64,000 nt of DNA from Streptomyces camelliae (GTDB lineage: Bacteria; Actinomycetota; Actinomycetes; Streptomycetales; Streptomycetaceae): positions 8,246,001 through 8,310,000 of the forward strand of contig NZ_CP115300.1 in the NCBI RefSeq assembly GCF_027625935.1. Reading direction: 5' to 3'. A program made the translations under genes and the position numbers. Numbering within the stretch: the first letter of the stretch is position 1; every line of letters starts with the position of its first letter. The notes under the pieces are model-generated. The model searched no databases. It was not told the origin of the DNA and saw only the letters and a program-made list of their open reading frames with translations. Positions 51,120 through 60,435 of this stretch are shown one piece after another.

Positions 51120-52424
51120 GTGGACACGAGCGAGCGCAGCAGCACCGAACCCGGCTCCGCGACGGACCAGGAGGCGACGCCTCCGCCCCGGCGTGGCTGG
51201 CGCCGCTGGGCGATGGACACCCGCCCCCTGCGCATCCCCGCCTACCGGCGCCTGTGGACGTCGACCATTGTCACGGCCGTGGGCAGCCAGCTCACCGCCG
51301 TCGCCGTACCCAAGCAGATCTACGACATCACGCACTCCTCGGCCTGGGTCGGCTACGCGAGCCTGGCCGGACTCGTGCCCATGGTGGCGTTCGCGCTGTG
51401 GGGCGGGGCGGTCGCCGACACCGTGGACCGGCGCAAGCTGCTGCTGGTCACCAACAGCGGCATCGCGGTGACCTCGCTGCTGTTCTGGGCGCAGGCGGTC
51501 ACCGATCTCGGCTCGGTCGCCGTCCTGATGGTGCTGCTCGCGCTCCAGCAGGCCTTCTTCGGCCTCAACTCCCCGGCCCGCAACGCCTCCATCGCCCGGC
51601 TGGTGCCCGCCGGGGAACTGCCCGCCGCGAACGCCCTCGGCTCCACGGTCACCCAGACCGGACTGGTCGCGGGTCCCCTGCTCGCCGGTGCGCTCATCCC
51701 GGTCATCGGGCTGCCGGAGCTGTATCTCATCGACGCCCTCGCGCTCTGCGTCACCGTCTGGGCCGTCCACCGGCTGCCCGCGCTGCCGCCGCTCGGCGAC
51801 AGCGCCGCCCGCCGGGCCGGGATACGCGCGATAGCCGAGGGCTTCCGCTACATCTCCCGGCACCAGGTGCTGCTGCTGTCCTTCCTCGCCGACATCGTCG
51901 CCATGGTCCTCGGCATGCCCCGCGCCCTGTTCCCGCAGCTGGCCGCGCAGACCTACCACTCCTACGGCGAGGGGCTCGCGCTCGGCGTGCTGTTCGCCGG
52001 GATCCCGGTCGGCGCGGTGCTCGGCGGACTGTTCTCCGGGGTGTTCTCGCGGGCCCGCCGGCACGGCTGGATGGTGATCGGGGCGGTGGCCGGCTGGGGC
52101 GTGGCCGTCGCCGCGTCCGGGCTGAGCGCGAACCTCTGGGTGGCCATGGCCTTCCTCGCCCTGGCCGGGGTCGCCGACATGGTCTCGATGGTGTTCCGCG
52201 GCGCGATCCTGCTGTCCGCCGCGACCGACGAGATGCGCGGCCGGATGCAGGGCGTGTTCACGGTCGTCGTCGCCGGCGGACCGCGGCTGGCCGACGTGCT
52301 GCACGGCACCGCCGGTTCCGTCTTCGGCCCCCGGGCGGCCGTGGCGGGCGGCGGCGCCCTGGTCGTCGTGGTGATGCTGGCCCTCGCCGCCGCGGTGCCG
52401 GCGTTGCGCCGCTACCGGATCTGA
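51120..52424 (+). CDS. MFS transporter (EntS/DHA3-like exporter)
   Basis: 434 residues. A 35-residue polar N-terminus precedes about 12 membrane segments. The pattern matches the MFS_3 group that includes the enterobactin exporter EntS: PAYRRLWTSTIVTAVGSQLTAVAVPKQIYDITHSS opening, GGAVADTVDRRKLLL in the first cytoplasmic loop (motif A), and RGRMQGVFTVVVAGGPRLADV in the second half. It should export a small molecule; substrate unknown, and no siderophore genes are nearby. The GTG at 51120 is used; the ribosome-binding site is weak. It meets the cNMP-binding gene tail to tail with 8 bases between. Confidence 0.88.
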   Translation: MDTSERSSTEPGSATDQEATPPPRRGWRRWAMDTRPLRIPAYRRLWTSTIVTAVGSQLTAVAVPKQIYDITHSSAWVGYASLAGLVPMVAFALWGGAVADTVDRRKLLLVTNSGIAVTSLLFWAQAVTDLGSVAVLMVLLALQQAFFGLNSPARNASIARLVPAGELPAANALGSTVTQTGLVAGPLLAGALIPVIGLPELYLIDALALCVTVWAVHRLPALPPLGDSAARRAGIRAIAEGFRYISRHQVLLLSFLADIVAMVLGMPRALFPQLAAQTYHSYGEGLALGVLFAGIPVGAVLGGLFSGVFSRARRHGWMVIGAVAGWGVAVAASGLSANLWVAMAFLALAGVADMVSMVFRGAILLSAATDEMRGRMQGVFTVVVAGGPRLADVLHGTAGSVFGPRAAVAGGGALVVVVMLALAAAVPALRRYRI

Positions 52425-52432
52425 GGTCCGGC

Positions 52433-52891
52433 TCAGAGAGGACCGGTGCGCCGCCGCATCGCGTACTGGTCCATCAGCTTGCCGCGGGTCGCCTCCAGGC
52501 GGCCCGCGAGGACCTCGGCCACCGTCCGCACCAGCGACAGCCCGAGCAGCGGATCCTCCACGCACAGCGCGAGCACCGCGGGCCCGTCGAACTGGTAGGC
52601 CCGTACGTCGGTGAAGGCCACCGCGCCGAAGTCCCACTCGTACGGCGGGAACAGCCAGGACCAGCCGAGCAGGTCGCCCGCGCCGAGCGTGGCGACCGTC
52701 ACCCGCTGCCGGGAGGTGACGTGGTGGTCCAGATGGACAGCGCCGGAGCGGATCACCCAGAACCGGTCGGCGGTGCCGCCGGCCTCGAAGATACGGGTGT
52801 CCTCCGGGAAGGAGACCTCCTGGGCCAGCTCCATCAGGCGCTCGCGCTGCTGCTGGGGCAGGGCGGTGAGCAGTTTGATCGCTTTGGTCAT
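52433..52891 (-). CDS. Single-domain cyclic-nucleotide-binding protein
   Basis: 152 residues that contain only a Crp-type effector barrel (TKAIKLLTALPQQQRERLMELAQEVSFPEDTRIFEAGGTADRFWVIRSGAVHLDHHV, then LGAGDLLGWSWLFPPYEW) and a short helical end. There is no HTH, so it is not a transcription factor; it may bind another protein or simply a ligand. WSWLFPP is characteristic of a group often found with oxidative-stress and hypoxia genes. The ATG at 52891 has GAGGAG 9 bases upstream. It is isolated: 280 bases downstream of the FUSC gene on the same strand. Confidence 0.88.
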   Translation of the reverse strand: MTKAIKLLTALPQQQRERLMELAQEVSFPEDTRIFEAGGTADRFWVIRSGAVHLDHHVTSRQRVTVATLGAGDLLGWSWLFPPYEWDFGAVAFTDVRAYQFDGPAVLALCVEDPLLGLSLVRTVAEVLAGRLEATRGKLMDQYAMRRRTGPL

Positions 52892-53105
52892 GGCACGGGG
52901 CTCCTCGCCGGCGGCGGTTCCGGGTGATGTCCGTAAGCCCATTTCAGCCGCTGCCGCCGTACGGGGCACCTCGAAGGAGGGGCATGTCCGCGCCGGATCA
53001 CCTGTCCGGTGGCGCGCGGGCACTGAAAAGCCCTGGCTGGACGGGGGAGGCCAGCCAGGGCAGCTTGTGGTGACGCTCAGCGGGAGGGAAGGACGGTTCC
53101 GGTCC

Positions 53106-53155
53106 GCTCCGGCATCACGTATGTATGAACGATAAACCATTCGATATGCCGGAGC
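53106..53155 (-). terminator. Inverted repeat after the FUSC gene, possible terminator
   Basis: GCTCCGGCAT and ATGCCGGAGC form a perfect 10-bp stem around a 30-base A+T-rich loop, starting 16 bases beyond the FUSC stop. It could end FUSC transcription, or be a binding site since the loop is long. Confidence 0.45.
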
Positions 53156-53170
53156 ATCATCAGGAGCGGG

Positions 53171-55462
53171 TCACGTGACCTGTTTCACCCTCCCGCCCGA
53201 GCCCGAGCCCGAGCCCGCGTCGGCGCCCGGCCTGGGCACGCCCAGCGGCCGGGCCAGACCCGAGACCGCCTCGTCCAGGCGCTGGAGATGGCGCAGCACC
53301 CGGTCGGTCACCCGGCCGTAGCGCGGGGTGCGCAGGGTGCCCGGCTCCAGCATCGAGGCGATGCTCGGACCGGTCTCGATGGCGGCCGCGGAGCGCGGGT
53401 CGGCGACATGGGCCGCGATCGCCTCGATGTTGCGCAGCATGCGCGCGCACGCCCCGCTCAGCCGGGGATCCGCGGCGATCGACGGGTGCGTCGGCAGCAG
53501 CTCGGCCGTGGCCGCGAGGGAACGCGCGTGATAGGCGCAGGTCTCCAGCAGCGCCACGACGTACCGGGCGGTGTCCCGGCGTGAGCGCAGCGGGGTGATC
53601 GGATGCGTCAGCGGGTCGATGGCCGCGCGCAGATCGGCCAGTGCCTGGTCCAGCTCGCGCGCCTGCTCCACCAGGTCGGCGCCCGCCCCGCCGCTCAGCT
53701 GGTCGACGGCGGCCCGGGCGACCCCGGCCAGCCGGTCCAGCACCTCGACGAGCAGCTCGTTGGTCCGGCGGTCGGTGTGGATCGGCAGCACCACCGCCGC
53801 CGCGATCACCCCGCAGGCCGCGCCGAGCGCCGTCTCCTCCACCCGCAGCACCAGCACCGACAGGCTGTAGGTGTTCAGCAGCGTGTACAGCAGCCCCAGC
53901 GCCGCCGTCACGAAGAACGACATCAGCGTGTACGACAGGGGCGCCGTGTAGAACATCGCGAAGACGAACACCAGCACCAGCGCGAACGCCGTCCATGTGT
54001 GGTGCCCGACCAGCCCGGCGAGCCCGATGCCGGCCACCACGCCGAGCACCGTGCCCAGCAGCCGGCGGTAGCCCTTGACCAGGATCTCCCCGGTGGAGGC
54101 GGTGTTGATGAACACGATCCAGCAGGTCAGCACCGCCCAGTACCAGCGGTGGCTGGACAGCAGCTCGCCGCCCGCGATGGCCAGCGAGGAGCCGACGGCC
54201 ACCTGGACCGCGGCCCGTGTGGTGGGCCGCCCGAGCCCGGTCGGCTCCGCCTTCTCGGCCTCGCGCTCCTCGCCCGCCCCGATCGCGGCGTCCTCCGCGT
54301 CCAGCTCCTCCCGCGAGCGGGTGGTCGCCGGGCTGTCGTCCGACTCGTCCTGCGCCCCGTCCAGAGCGACCCGCAGACCGAGCGCGGCCCGCGCGGCCTC
54401 GCCGAGACCGCGGAAGACGTCCTGCACGGCCGGGGAGGCCTTCGGCAGGTTGTCCTCCTCGCGGTAGCCGAGCAGCCGGTTGCGCAGATGGGCGAGCGCG
54501 GTGCCCCGGGCCTCGCCGACCGGCCGCAGCATCAGCAGCCGCAGCGCCTGAAGGTCCCTTCGCAGCGCCGCCGTCGCCTCGTCCCGCACCGGCAGCGAGC
54601 CGCCGGAGGGCAGGTGGGCGCCGGGCAGATGCAGGGTGAGGGTGTCGGTCCGCTCGGCGCTGCGCGCGGTGAGCAGCAGCAGGCCGAGCCGCTCGGAGGC
54701 GATCTCGGCGTCGGCGATCCGGCGCTGCAGCAGCCGCGCCACCGCCGGGTCGGAGGTGCCGTCTTCCAGCCGCCCCTGGATCATCAGCGCCGTCTCGTGC
54801 AGCCGGGCGGTGGCGGCGCGCAGTTCCTCCAGCACCTTGTCGACCGCGTCCGGCCCGGCGTCCAGCAACTCGGCCTGTACGGCGATCAGCTGGGCGAGCC
54901 GGGCGCGGAAGGCCCGCCGCAGCCGGTCCAGGGTGCCCGCCGGGGTCTGCGGCAGCAGCACGAACCGCGCGAGGGCGCTGCACGCGAACGCCACGCAGAT
55001 GACCCCGTACAGCGCGGGCAGCACGGCGGTGGTCGCGTGGACGAACAGCGACAGGAAGTAGATCTGGAAGCCGATCAGCCCCAGCGCCGTACCGCGGTCA
55101 CCGAAGCGCCGGCCGTAGACCGCGGCGAAGATGAGCACGACGAAGAACAGGTCGCCGACGACGACCCGTTGGTTCAGCAGCGCGCCCAGCGACACCGAGG
55201 CCAGCGCCACCGGCAGGCCGAGCGCGAGCGTGACCGCCTGCTGGGCGCGCGACTTCTCCCGGATGGCGAAGGTCGACACCATCGCCGCCATGGCACCGGC
55301 GACCAGATGCGGCACCGGCACCCGCAGGGCGGCCAGGACGGCGAGGGTGAGGGCGATCGCGGTGACCGTGCGCAACCCCGCGGTCAGCCGCAGCAGCCCG
55401 GGATCGGACGCCGCGAGCCGGTCCCGCATCCGTACCCGCCCCGACCGTCCCGCTGCCCTCAC
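53171..55462 (-). CDS. FUSC-family membrane protein
   Basis: 763 residues with two membrane halves. The first (about 20-160) has four to six hydrophobic segments; a soluble helical section with several acidic stretches (about 165-400) follows; the second half (about 405-560) has the fusaric-acid-resistance-like FUSC_2 pattern (GSSLAIAGGELLSSHRWYWAVLTCWIVF, then GEILVKGYRRLLGTVLGVVAGI), and the C-terminal helical tail ends in a Gly/Ser stretch. Homologues act as efflux proteins for aromatic acids, with no proven substrate in Streptomyces. The GTG at 55462 is assumed; an ATG at 55429 is possible. The NADH dehydrogenase gene starts upstream on the same strand with an 88-base gap after its stop. 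Confidence 0.85.
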   Translation of the reverse strand: MRAAGRSGRVRMRDRLAASDPGLLRLTAGLRTVTAIALTLAVLAALRVPVPHLVAGAMAAMVSTFAIREKSRAQQAVTLALGLPVALASVSLGALLNQRVVVGDLFFVVLIFAAVYGRRFGDRGTALGLIGFQIYFLSLFVHATTAVLPALYGVICVAFACSALARFVLLPQTPAGTLDRLRRAFRARLAQLIAVQAELLDAGPDAVDKVLEELRAATARLHETALMIQGRLEDGTSDPAVARLLQRRIADAEIASERLGLLLLTARSAERTDTLTLHLPGAHLPSGGSLPVRDEATAALRRDLQALRLLMLRPVGEARGTALAHLRNRLLGYREEDNLPKASPAVQDVFRGLGEAARAALGLRVALDGAQDESDDSPATTRSREELDAEDAAIGAGEEREAEKAEPTGLGRPTTRAAVQVAVGSSLAIAGGELLSSHRWYWAVLTCWIVFINTASTGEILVKGYRRLLGTVLGVVAGIGLAGLVGHHTWTAFALVLVFVFAMFYTAPLSYTLMSFFVTAALGLLYTLLNTYSLSVLVLRVEETALGAACGVIAAAVVLPIHTDRRTNELLVEVLDRLAGVARAAVDQLSGGAGADLVEQARELDQALADLRAAIDPLTHPITPLRSRRDTARYVVALLETCAYHARSLAATAELLPTHPSIAADPRLSGACARMLRNIEAIAAHVADPRSAAAIETGPSIASMLEPGTLRTPRYGRVTDRVLRHLQRLDEAVSGLARPLGVPRPGADAGSGSGSGGRVKQVT

Positions 55463-55550
55463 GCCGCCGCGCTCTCTCCCGTGCCAGAAATCGATCTCCG
55501 TCCCAGCATCGCACGTCGTGATCGGAGGAACGCCACCCGGTGGGGACCGG

Positions 55551-56927
55551 TCAGGAACTCTCGCCCGCCCCGCCCTCCACCCGGGCCCGCAGCTCCTCCG
55601 GGGTCAGATACGCGTCCGTGTGCTCGAACTCCTTCAGCCGGCCGGACCTGTGGGCCTGGAAGCCGGTGCGGACGAAGTCGTCGCCGCCGACGGCGTTCAG
55701 CAGCCAGTTGGTCATCACCCTGGTCTTGGCCACGTTGGTGCGCAGCGCCGACCAGTGGTAGCCGCGGGCGACGGCCTGGGCGGGCACCCCGCGCAGCTCG
55801 ACGCCCAGCGGCTTGGACACCGCGTCCTTGCCGCCGAGGTCCACGACGAGTCCCAGGTCCCTGTGCACGTACGGCGTCAGGGTCTCGCCGCGCAGGGTCG
55901 CGATGACGTTCTCGGCGACCTTCTTGCCCTGCCGCATGGCGTGCTGCGCGGTGGGCGGGCAGACCGCGCCCGACTCGTCCTTGGCGAGGTCGGGCACGGC
56001 GGCCGCGTCCCCGAGGGCGAACACCCCGTCGTGCCCGGGCACGGTCATCTCCGCGGTGACCGCCAGCCGGCCGCGCACCGTCTCCGCGCCGAGCGTGCCG
56101 ATCAGCGGGCTGGCGACCACACCGGCCGTCCAGATCAGCGTGTGCGTCGGCACCACCCGGCCGTCGGTGAACGTGACCTCCTCGGCGCCGGCCTTCTCGA
56201 TCGACACCCCGAGCGAGACGTCGATACCGCGCCGGCGCAGGATCTCCTGCGCGCTGCGCCCGAGCTTCTCGCCGAGCTCCGGCATCAGACGCGGCGCGAT
56301 GTCGATGAGATGCCACTTGATCAGGCCGGGGTCGATGCGCGGATAGCGCTGTACGGCGGCGTGGGTGAGCCGTTGGAGACAGGCGGCGGTCTCGGTGCCG
56401 GCGTATCCGCCGCCCACCACCACGAACTGCAGTCGCGCGGCCCGCTCGACCGGGTCGTCGCAGGCGTCGGCGAGGTCCAGCTGGGTGATGACGTGGTCGC
56501 GGATGTAGGCGGCCTCGGCGAGGGTCTTCATCCCGAAGGCGTGCTCGGTCAGCCCCGGGATGTCGAAGGTGCGGGTCACGCTGCCCGGGGTGAGCACGAT
56601 GTAGTCGTACGGCTCGTCGACGACCGTGTCGTTGATGGTGCGTACGACGCACACCTTGGCCTTCAGGTCCACGCCGATCGCGGCGCCCGGCAGGATCCGG
56701 GTGCGGTACTTCTTGCTGCGGCGCAGGCTGAGGGCGACCGACTGCGGGGTGAGCACACCCGAGGCGACCTGGGGCAGCAGTGGCAGATAGAGCTGGTAGG
56801 AGAACGGCGTCACCAGGGTGACGTCGGCCTCGTCGGGGGCGAGCTTCCGCTCCAGGCGGCGGACGCACTCGACTCCGGCGAAGCCTGCGCCAACCACCAG
56901 GATCCTGGGTCGTGTCACGGTGTTCAT
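55551..56927 (-). CDS. NAD(P)/FAD oxidoreductase, type II NADH dehydrogenase family
   Basis: 458 residues. Two dinucleotide-binding motifs are visible: RILVVGAGFAGVECVRRL at the start for FAD and LQFVVVGGGYAGTETAACL for NADH; ALGDAAAVPDL closes the flavin site and PPTAQHAMRQGKKVAENV is the quinone-side NDH-2 motif. It should pass electrons from NADH to the quinone pool without pumping protons. The C-terminal amphipathic stretch likely attaches it to the membrane. Start: the ATG at 56927 is directly after AAGGG; the in-frame GTG at 56918 has better spacing to that same site and may be the true start. Confidence 0.9.
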   Translation of the reverse strand: MNTVTRPRILVVGAGFAGVECVRRLERKLAPDEADVTLVTPFSYQLYLPLLPQVASGVLTPQSVALSLRRSKKYRTRILPGAAIGVDLKAKVCVVRTINDTVVDEPYDYIVLTPGSVTRTFDIPGLTEHAFGMKTLAEAAYIRDHVITQLDLADACDDPVERAARLQFVVVGGGYAGTETAACLQRLTHAAVQRYPRIDPGLIKWHLIDIAPRLMPELGEKLGRSAQEILRRRGIDVSLGVSIEKAGAEEVTFTDGRVVPTHTLIWTAGVVASPLIGTLGAETVRGRLAVTAEMTVPGHDGVFALGDAAAVPDLAKDESGAVCPPTAQHAMRQGKKVAENVIATLRGETLTPYVHRDLGLVVDLGGKDAVSKPLGVELRGVPAQAVARGYHWSALRTNVAKTRVMTNWLLNAVGGDDFVRTGFQAHRSGRLKEFEHTDAYLTPEELRARVEGGAGESS

Positions 56928-57143
56928 CCCTTTCTGCGGCACCAGGCGGTCCGACTCGACGCCGTTCGCGTGCCCTGGATCGCTGCACACACCCTTCGAT
57001 CCCACCGTGACCCGAGCCGTTCCGCCAGCTGGGGTGCGGCAGGCAGACGAACGCGTGGGCTCCAGCATGCCCCTACATCGGGGCGAGTAACCGGTTTTTC
57101 ACACAGATACTCGTCGCACACATGCCGATCCGGTCCGACCGTG

Positions 57144-57178
57144 TCCGCTCAGCGGAACGGGCGCCTCCGCTCAGCGGA
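57144..57178. repeat. Two copies of the palindrome TCCGCTCAGCGGA
   Basis: Copies at 57144-57156 and 57166-57178, 22 bases apart. The second includes the stop codon of the acyl-CoA ligase gene, the first lies just past it. Each can form a short hairpin; together they may end transcription. Confidence 0.5.
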
Positions 57179-59069
57179 AGACGTCGTCGGGCTCGTCCCA
57201 GTCCGCCGGCTCCGGCACCCCCCGACCGGCCCGCGAGCGCGCCTGGTACATCGCGTCGATCTCGGCGGCGTAATGGCGCACGATCGCGTCCCGGCGCAGC
57301 TTCATCGACGGAGTGAGCAGGCCGGCCGTCGCGGCGAACGGCTCCGGCAGGACGCGGTGGACCCGGATGGACTCCGCGCGGGAGACGGCGCTGTTCGCGG
57401 AGGCCACGGCACGGGCGATCTCCTCCCGCAGCGCGTTCTCCTCACGGCTCTCCCGGCCGGGGCCCTCGCGTGGCAGCGCCAGCGCGCCCCGCCAGTGCGC
57501 GAGGAACTCCGGGTCCAGCGTGATCAGCGCGCCGACACAGGGCCGGTCGTCACCGAGCACGACGGCCTGGTGGACCAGCGGGTGCATCCGCAGCCGCTGC
57601 TCCAGCAGGGCCGGGGCCACGCTCTTGCCGCCGCTCGTGACGATGACGTCCTTCTTGCGCCCGGTGATCGTCAGATAGCCCTCGGAGTCCAGCCGCCCGA
57701 TGTCCCCGGTGGCCAGCCAGCCGCCGCGCAGCACGGCCCGGGTCGCCGCCTCGTCGCCGACGTACCCCTGGAACACCGACGGGCCGCGCACCAGGATCTC
57801 CCCGTCGTCGGCCACCTGCACCTCCGTGCCGGGCAGCGGCCGGCCCACGGTCCCGGACTTCGCCCGGCCGAGCGGCTGCATGGTGATGCCGCCGGAGGCC
57901 TCGGTGAGCCCGTAGCCGTCGTTGACGACGATCCCCATGCCCTCGTAGAACAGGGTCAGTTCACGGCTGAGCGAGGAGCCGCCGGAGGTGCCGCGCACCA
58001 CCCGGCCACCGAGCGCCGCGCGCAGCCTGCGGTACACCGTCCGCTCGAACAGGGCGTGCTGCAGCCGCAGTTCGAGCCCGGGACCCGGCCCGGTGCCCAG
58101 CCGCCGGCGCTCCTCGGCCGCGGCGAAGTCCCGCGCGGTCTGCGCGGCCCGCTCGAACAGAGTGCCCCGGCCCGCCTGTCCGGCCGCGCGCAGGAAGTTC
58201 TTGTACAGCTTCTCGAACACCGACGGCACGCCGTACAGATACGTCGGCCGGAACGTGCCGAGCGCCGACGCCAGCGCGGTCTCGGACAGCTCCGGCTCGT
58301 GCGCCATCAGCACCCCGCCACGGACACACGTGAGCATGATCATGATGCCGTACACATGCGAGAACGGCAGGAAGGCCAGCACCGACGGCTGTTCGCCCGG
58401 CGGCGCGGCCGTGTGCAACCAGCCGGCCAGCACGGTGTCACAGGGGTAGGCCAGGCCGCGGTGGCTCAGCGCGCAGCCCTGGGGACGGCCCGAGGTGCCC
58501 GAGGTGTAGACGACGGCCGCGGTGGCGTCCGGCAGCACGATCCGGCGCAGCGACTCCACGGTGGTGTACGGCACCGTCGCGCCCCGCTGGACGAGGTCGG
58601 GCAGCGCCCCCGCGTCCAGCTGCCACACATGGCGCAGCCGGGGCAGGCGGGTGCACACCGTGCCGACGGTCATGACGCCCTGCTCGTCCTCCACGACCAC
58701 GGCCACACAGCCGGCGTCCCGCAGGATCCACTCGACCTGCTCGCGCGAGGAGGACGGATGGACCGGCACCACCTCCGCACCCACGGCCCACAGCGCATGG
58801 GCGAAGACGGTCCACTCGTAGCGGGTGCGGGCCATCACGGCCACCCGGTTCCCGGGCGAGATCCCGGCCGCGACCAGTCCCTTGGCCAGGTCGACCACCT
58901 CGTCCCGCAGCTCGATCGCGGTCACCTCCTGCCACACGGTGGCCGCGGGGTCCGCGCGGTGGGCGAGGAGCGGCAGCGCGGGGCTGCGCTCCGCGGTGTC
59001 GAAGACGCTGTCGGCGAGGCCCCCGGTGAGCGGTGGGGCAACGGCGGGAGCGAGGGCGACGTCGCGCAT
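57171..59069 (-). CDS. Long-chain acyl-CoA synthetase (AMP-forming)
   Basis: 632 residues of the ANL superfamily, FadD15-like. AMP-binding core: VVYTSGTSGRPQGCALSH, LPFSHVYGIMI, then DGYGLTEASGGITMQ, WLATGDIGRLDSEGYLTITGRKKDVIVTSGGKSVAP, with the catalytic Lys in the final segment (TPSMKLRRDAIV). It activates long-chain fatty acids to acyl-AMP and acyl-CoA. The ATG at 59069 has AGGAG 6 bases upstream. The same strand holds the NADH dehydrogenase gene after a 243-base gap, so separate promoters are likely. Confidence 0.92.
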   Translation of the reverse strand: MRDVALAPAVAPPLTGGLADSVFDTAERSPALPLLAHRADPAATVWQEVTAIELRDEVVDLAKGLVAAGISPGNRVAVMARTRYEWTVFAHALWAVGAEVVPVHPSSSREQVEWILRDAGCVAVVVEDEQGVMTVGTVCTRLPRLRHVWQLDAGALPDLVQRGATVPYTTVESLRRIVLPDATAAVVYTSGTSGRPQGCALSHRGLAYPCDTVLAGWLHTAAPPGEQPSVLAFLPFSHVYGIMIMLTCVRGGVLMAHEPELSETALASALGTFRPTYLYGVPSVFEKLYKNFLRAAGQAGRGTLFERAAQTARDFAAAEERRRLGTGPGPGLELRLQHALFERTVYRRLRAALGGRVVRGTSGGSSLSRELTLFYEGMGIVVNDGYGLTEASGGITMQPLGRAKSGTVGRPLPGTEVQVADDGEILVRGPSVFQGYVGDEAATRAVLRGGWLATGDIGRLDSEGYLTITGRKKDVIVTSGGKSVAPALLEQRLRMHPLVHQAVVLGDDRPCVGALITLDPEFLAHWRGALALPREGPGRESREENALREEIARAVASANSAVSRAESIRVHRVLPEPFAATAGLLTPSMKLRRDAIVRHYAAEIDAMYQARSRAGRGVPEPADWDEPDDVFR

Positions 59070-59254
59070 GCGCTGCTCCTGGAGGTACGGAGGGTCACAC
59101 CGCCGATCGGCTCTGTGGTCGGCAGTGCTCGAATGTAGCCGAGGCGAGCGCGTTCGGTGCATCGAACGGGGAAGTTGTGATCGGTTGATGACCTGGCCGT
59201 GTCCGTTCCTGGCGAGGTGCGTCCCCCGACGCCGGATCGCTCAGCTCTCGGCGC

Positions 59255-60343
59255 TCAGCCCTGGGTGCGCCGGACGCACTCGGTGACGACCTCGCGCAGG
59301 CTGCCCGTGCGCTCCATCAGCCGGAGCTGCTCGCGCGCGCCCGTGCCCCGGTGCAGCAGCTCGTCGACGGCCTCCTCGGCCAGGGCCGTGTCCCCGCTGT
59401 CGGCGAGCGCCTCCCCGCTGTGCTCCAGCAGGGTGCGCACCACCTCGGGCGCCGGCCGGGGCCGCATCGTCACGGGGTCGAGCAGCTCCCGGTCCAGGCC
59501 GGTGTGGGCGGCGTGCCAGGCGGCCAGCCGGAGCAGGCTCACACTGTGGTCGGGCGCCGGCCGCCCGGCCCGCCAGTCCCGGGCGGCCGTCTCCACCAGG
59601 GCGCGGGCCAGGGTGGCGAGCAGCATGGTGGTCTCGGCGCGCAGGCACACGTCCGCCACCCGGATCTCCACCGTCGGGTACTTCGCGGACAGCCGCGCGT
59701 CGAAGTACACCATCCCCTGGTCGAGGATGACCCCGCTGGCCAGCATGTCCGCCACCTGCCCGTGATAGCGCGCGGGCGAGCCGAACAACTCGGTCGGCCC
59801 CGCCGACGGACAGCGGCTCCACAGCCGGCTGCGGAAGCTGACGTACCCGGTGTCCCGGCCCTGCCAGTACGGTGAGTTGGCGCTGAGCGCGCGCAGCACG
59901 GGCAGCCACGGCCGCAGCCGGTCGAGGACGGCGACGCCCTCCTCGTCGGACTCCACCGCCACATGCGCGTGACACCCGCACACGAGCCAGTCCTGGGTGG
60001 CGATCCCGTACTGCTCCGCCATCCACCGGTAGCGGTCGTTCGGGGTGAGCGCGCCGGTGACCGGCACCGGGCAGGTGGCCAGCGCGGCGACCGCGCAGCC
60101 CACCTCGCCCGCGAGCCGGGCCGCCTCCTTGCGGGAGCGCACGACATCGGCGCCGAGGTCCGCCATGTCCGTGTGCGGACGCGTGGCGAATTCCAGCATC
60201 TGGCCGAACACCTCCAGCTGGAACAGGTCCTGCCCGGGGTCCTCCTGGACGGCCCGGGTGAGGACGGCGGCCGACAGCGCCTTCGGCTCGCCGGTGTCCG
60301 GATCGACCAGAAGAAGTTCCTCCTCCACACCGACAGTGCGCAC
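59255..60343 (-). CDS. YbdK-type carboxylate-amine ligase (glutamate-cysteine ligase 2 family)
   Basis: 362 residues. The protein opens with TVGVEEELLLVDPDTGEP, the defining metal/ATP-binding start of the GCS2 family, and continues with LFQLEVFGQMLEFATRP, GCHAHVAVESDEEGVAVLDRL and PTVEIRVADVCLRAETTMLLA. The enzyme has weak gamma-glutamylcysteine ligase activity in E. coli; Streptomyces make mycothiol instead, so another carboxylate and amine may be joined. The GTG at 60343 has AAGGG about 10 bases upstream. Its 5' end is 92 bases past the GlgB stop, same strand. Confidence 0.9.
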   Translation of the reverse strand: MRTVGVEEELLLVDPDTGEPKALSAAVLTRAVQEDPGQDLFQLEVFGQMLEFATRPHTDMADLGADVVRSRKEAARLAGEVGCAVAALATCPVPVTGALTPNDRYRWMAEQYGIATQDWLVCGCHAHVAVESDEEGVAVLDRLRPWLPVLRALSANSPYWQGRDTGYVSFRSRLWSRCPSAGPTELFGSPARYHGQVADMLASGVILDQGMVYFDARLSAKYPTVEIRVADVCLRAETTMLLATLARALVETAARDWRAGRPAPDHSVSLLRLAAWHAAHTGLDRELLDPVTMRPRPAPEVVRTLLEHSGEALADSGDTALAEEAVDELLHRGTGAREQLRLMERTGSLREVVTECVRRTQG

Positions 60344-60435
60344 GTGGGGCCGCCCTTCTGTTCAGGCCACGAGGGGCAGACGAGAGTCCGTACGACCCTG
60401 ACTGCCCCTCGGGCGTCCGCCCGACTCCTGCGAGT

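Noticed and set aside
55131..59138. A 1335-codon open frame on the plus strand across FUSC, NADH dehydrogenase and acyl-CoA ligase genes
   Set aside because: It is antisense to three well-supported genes. Long antisense frames are normal at this G+C content because stop codons are rare, and its composition (Arg/Gly/His/Gln rich) matches no protein.
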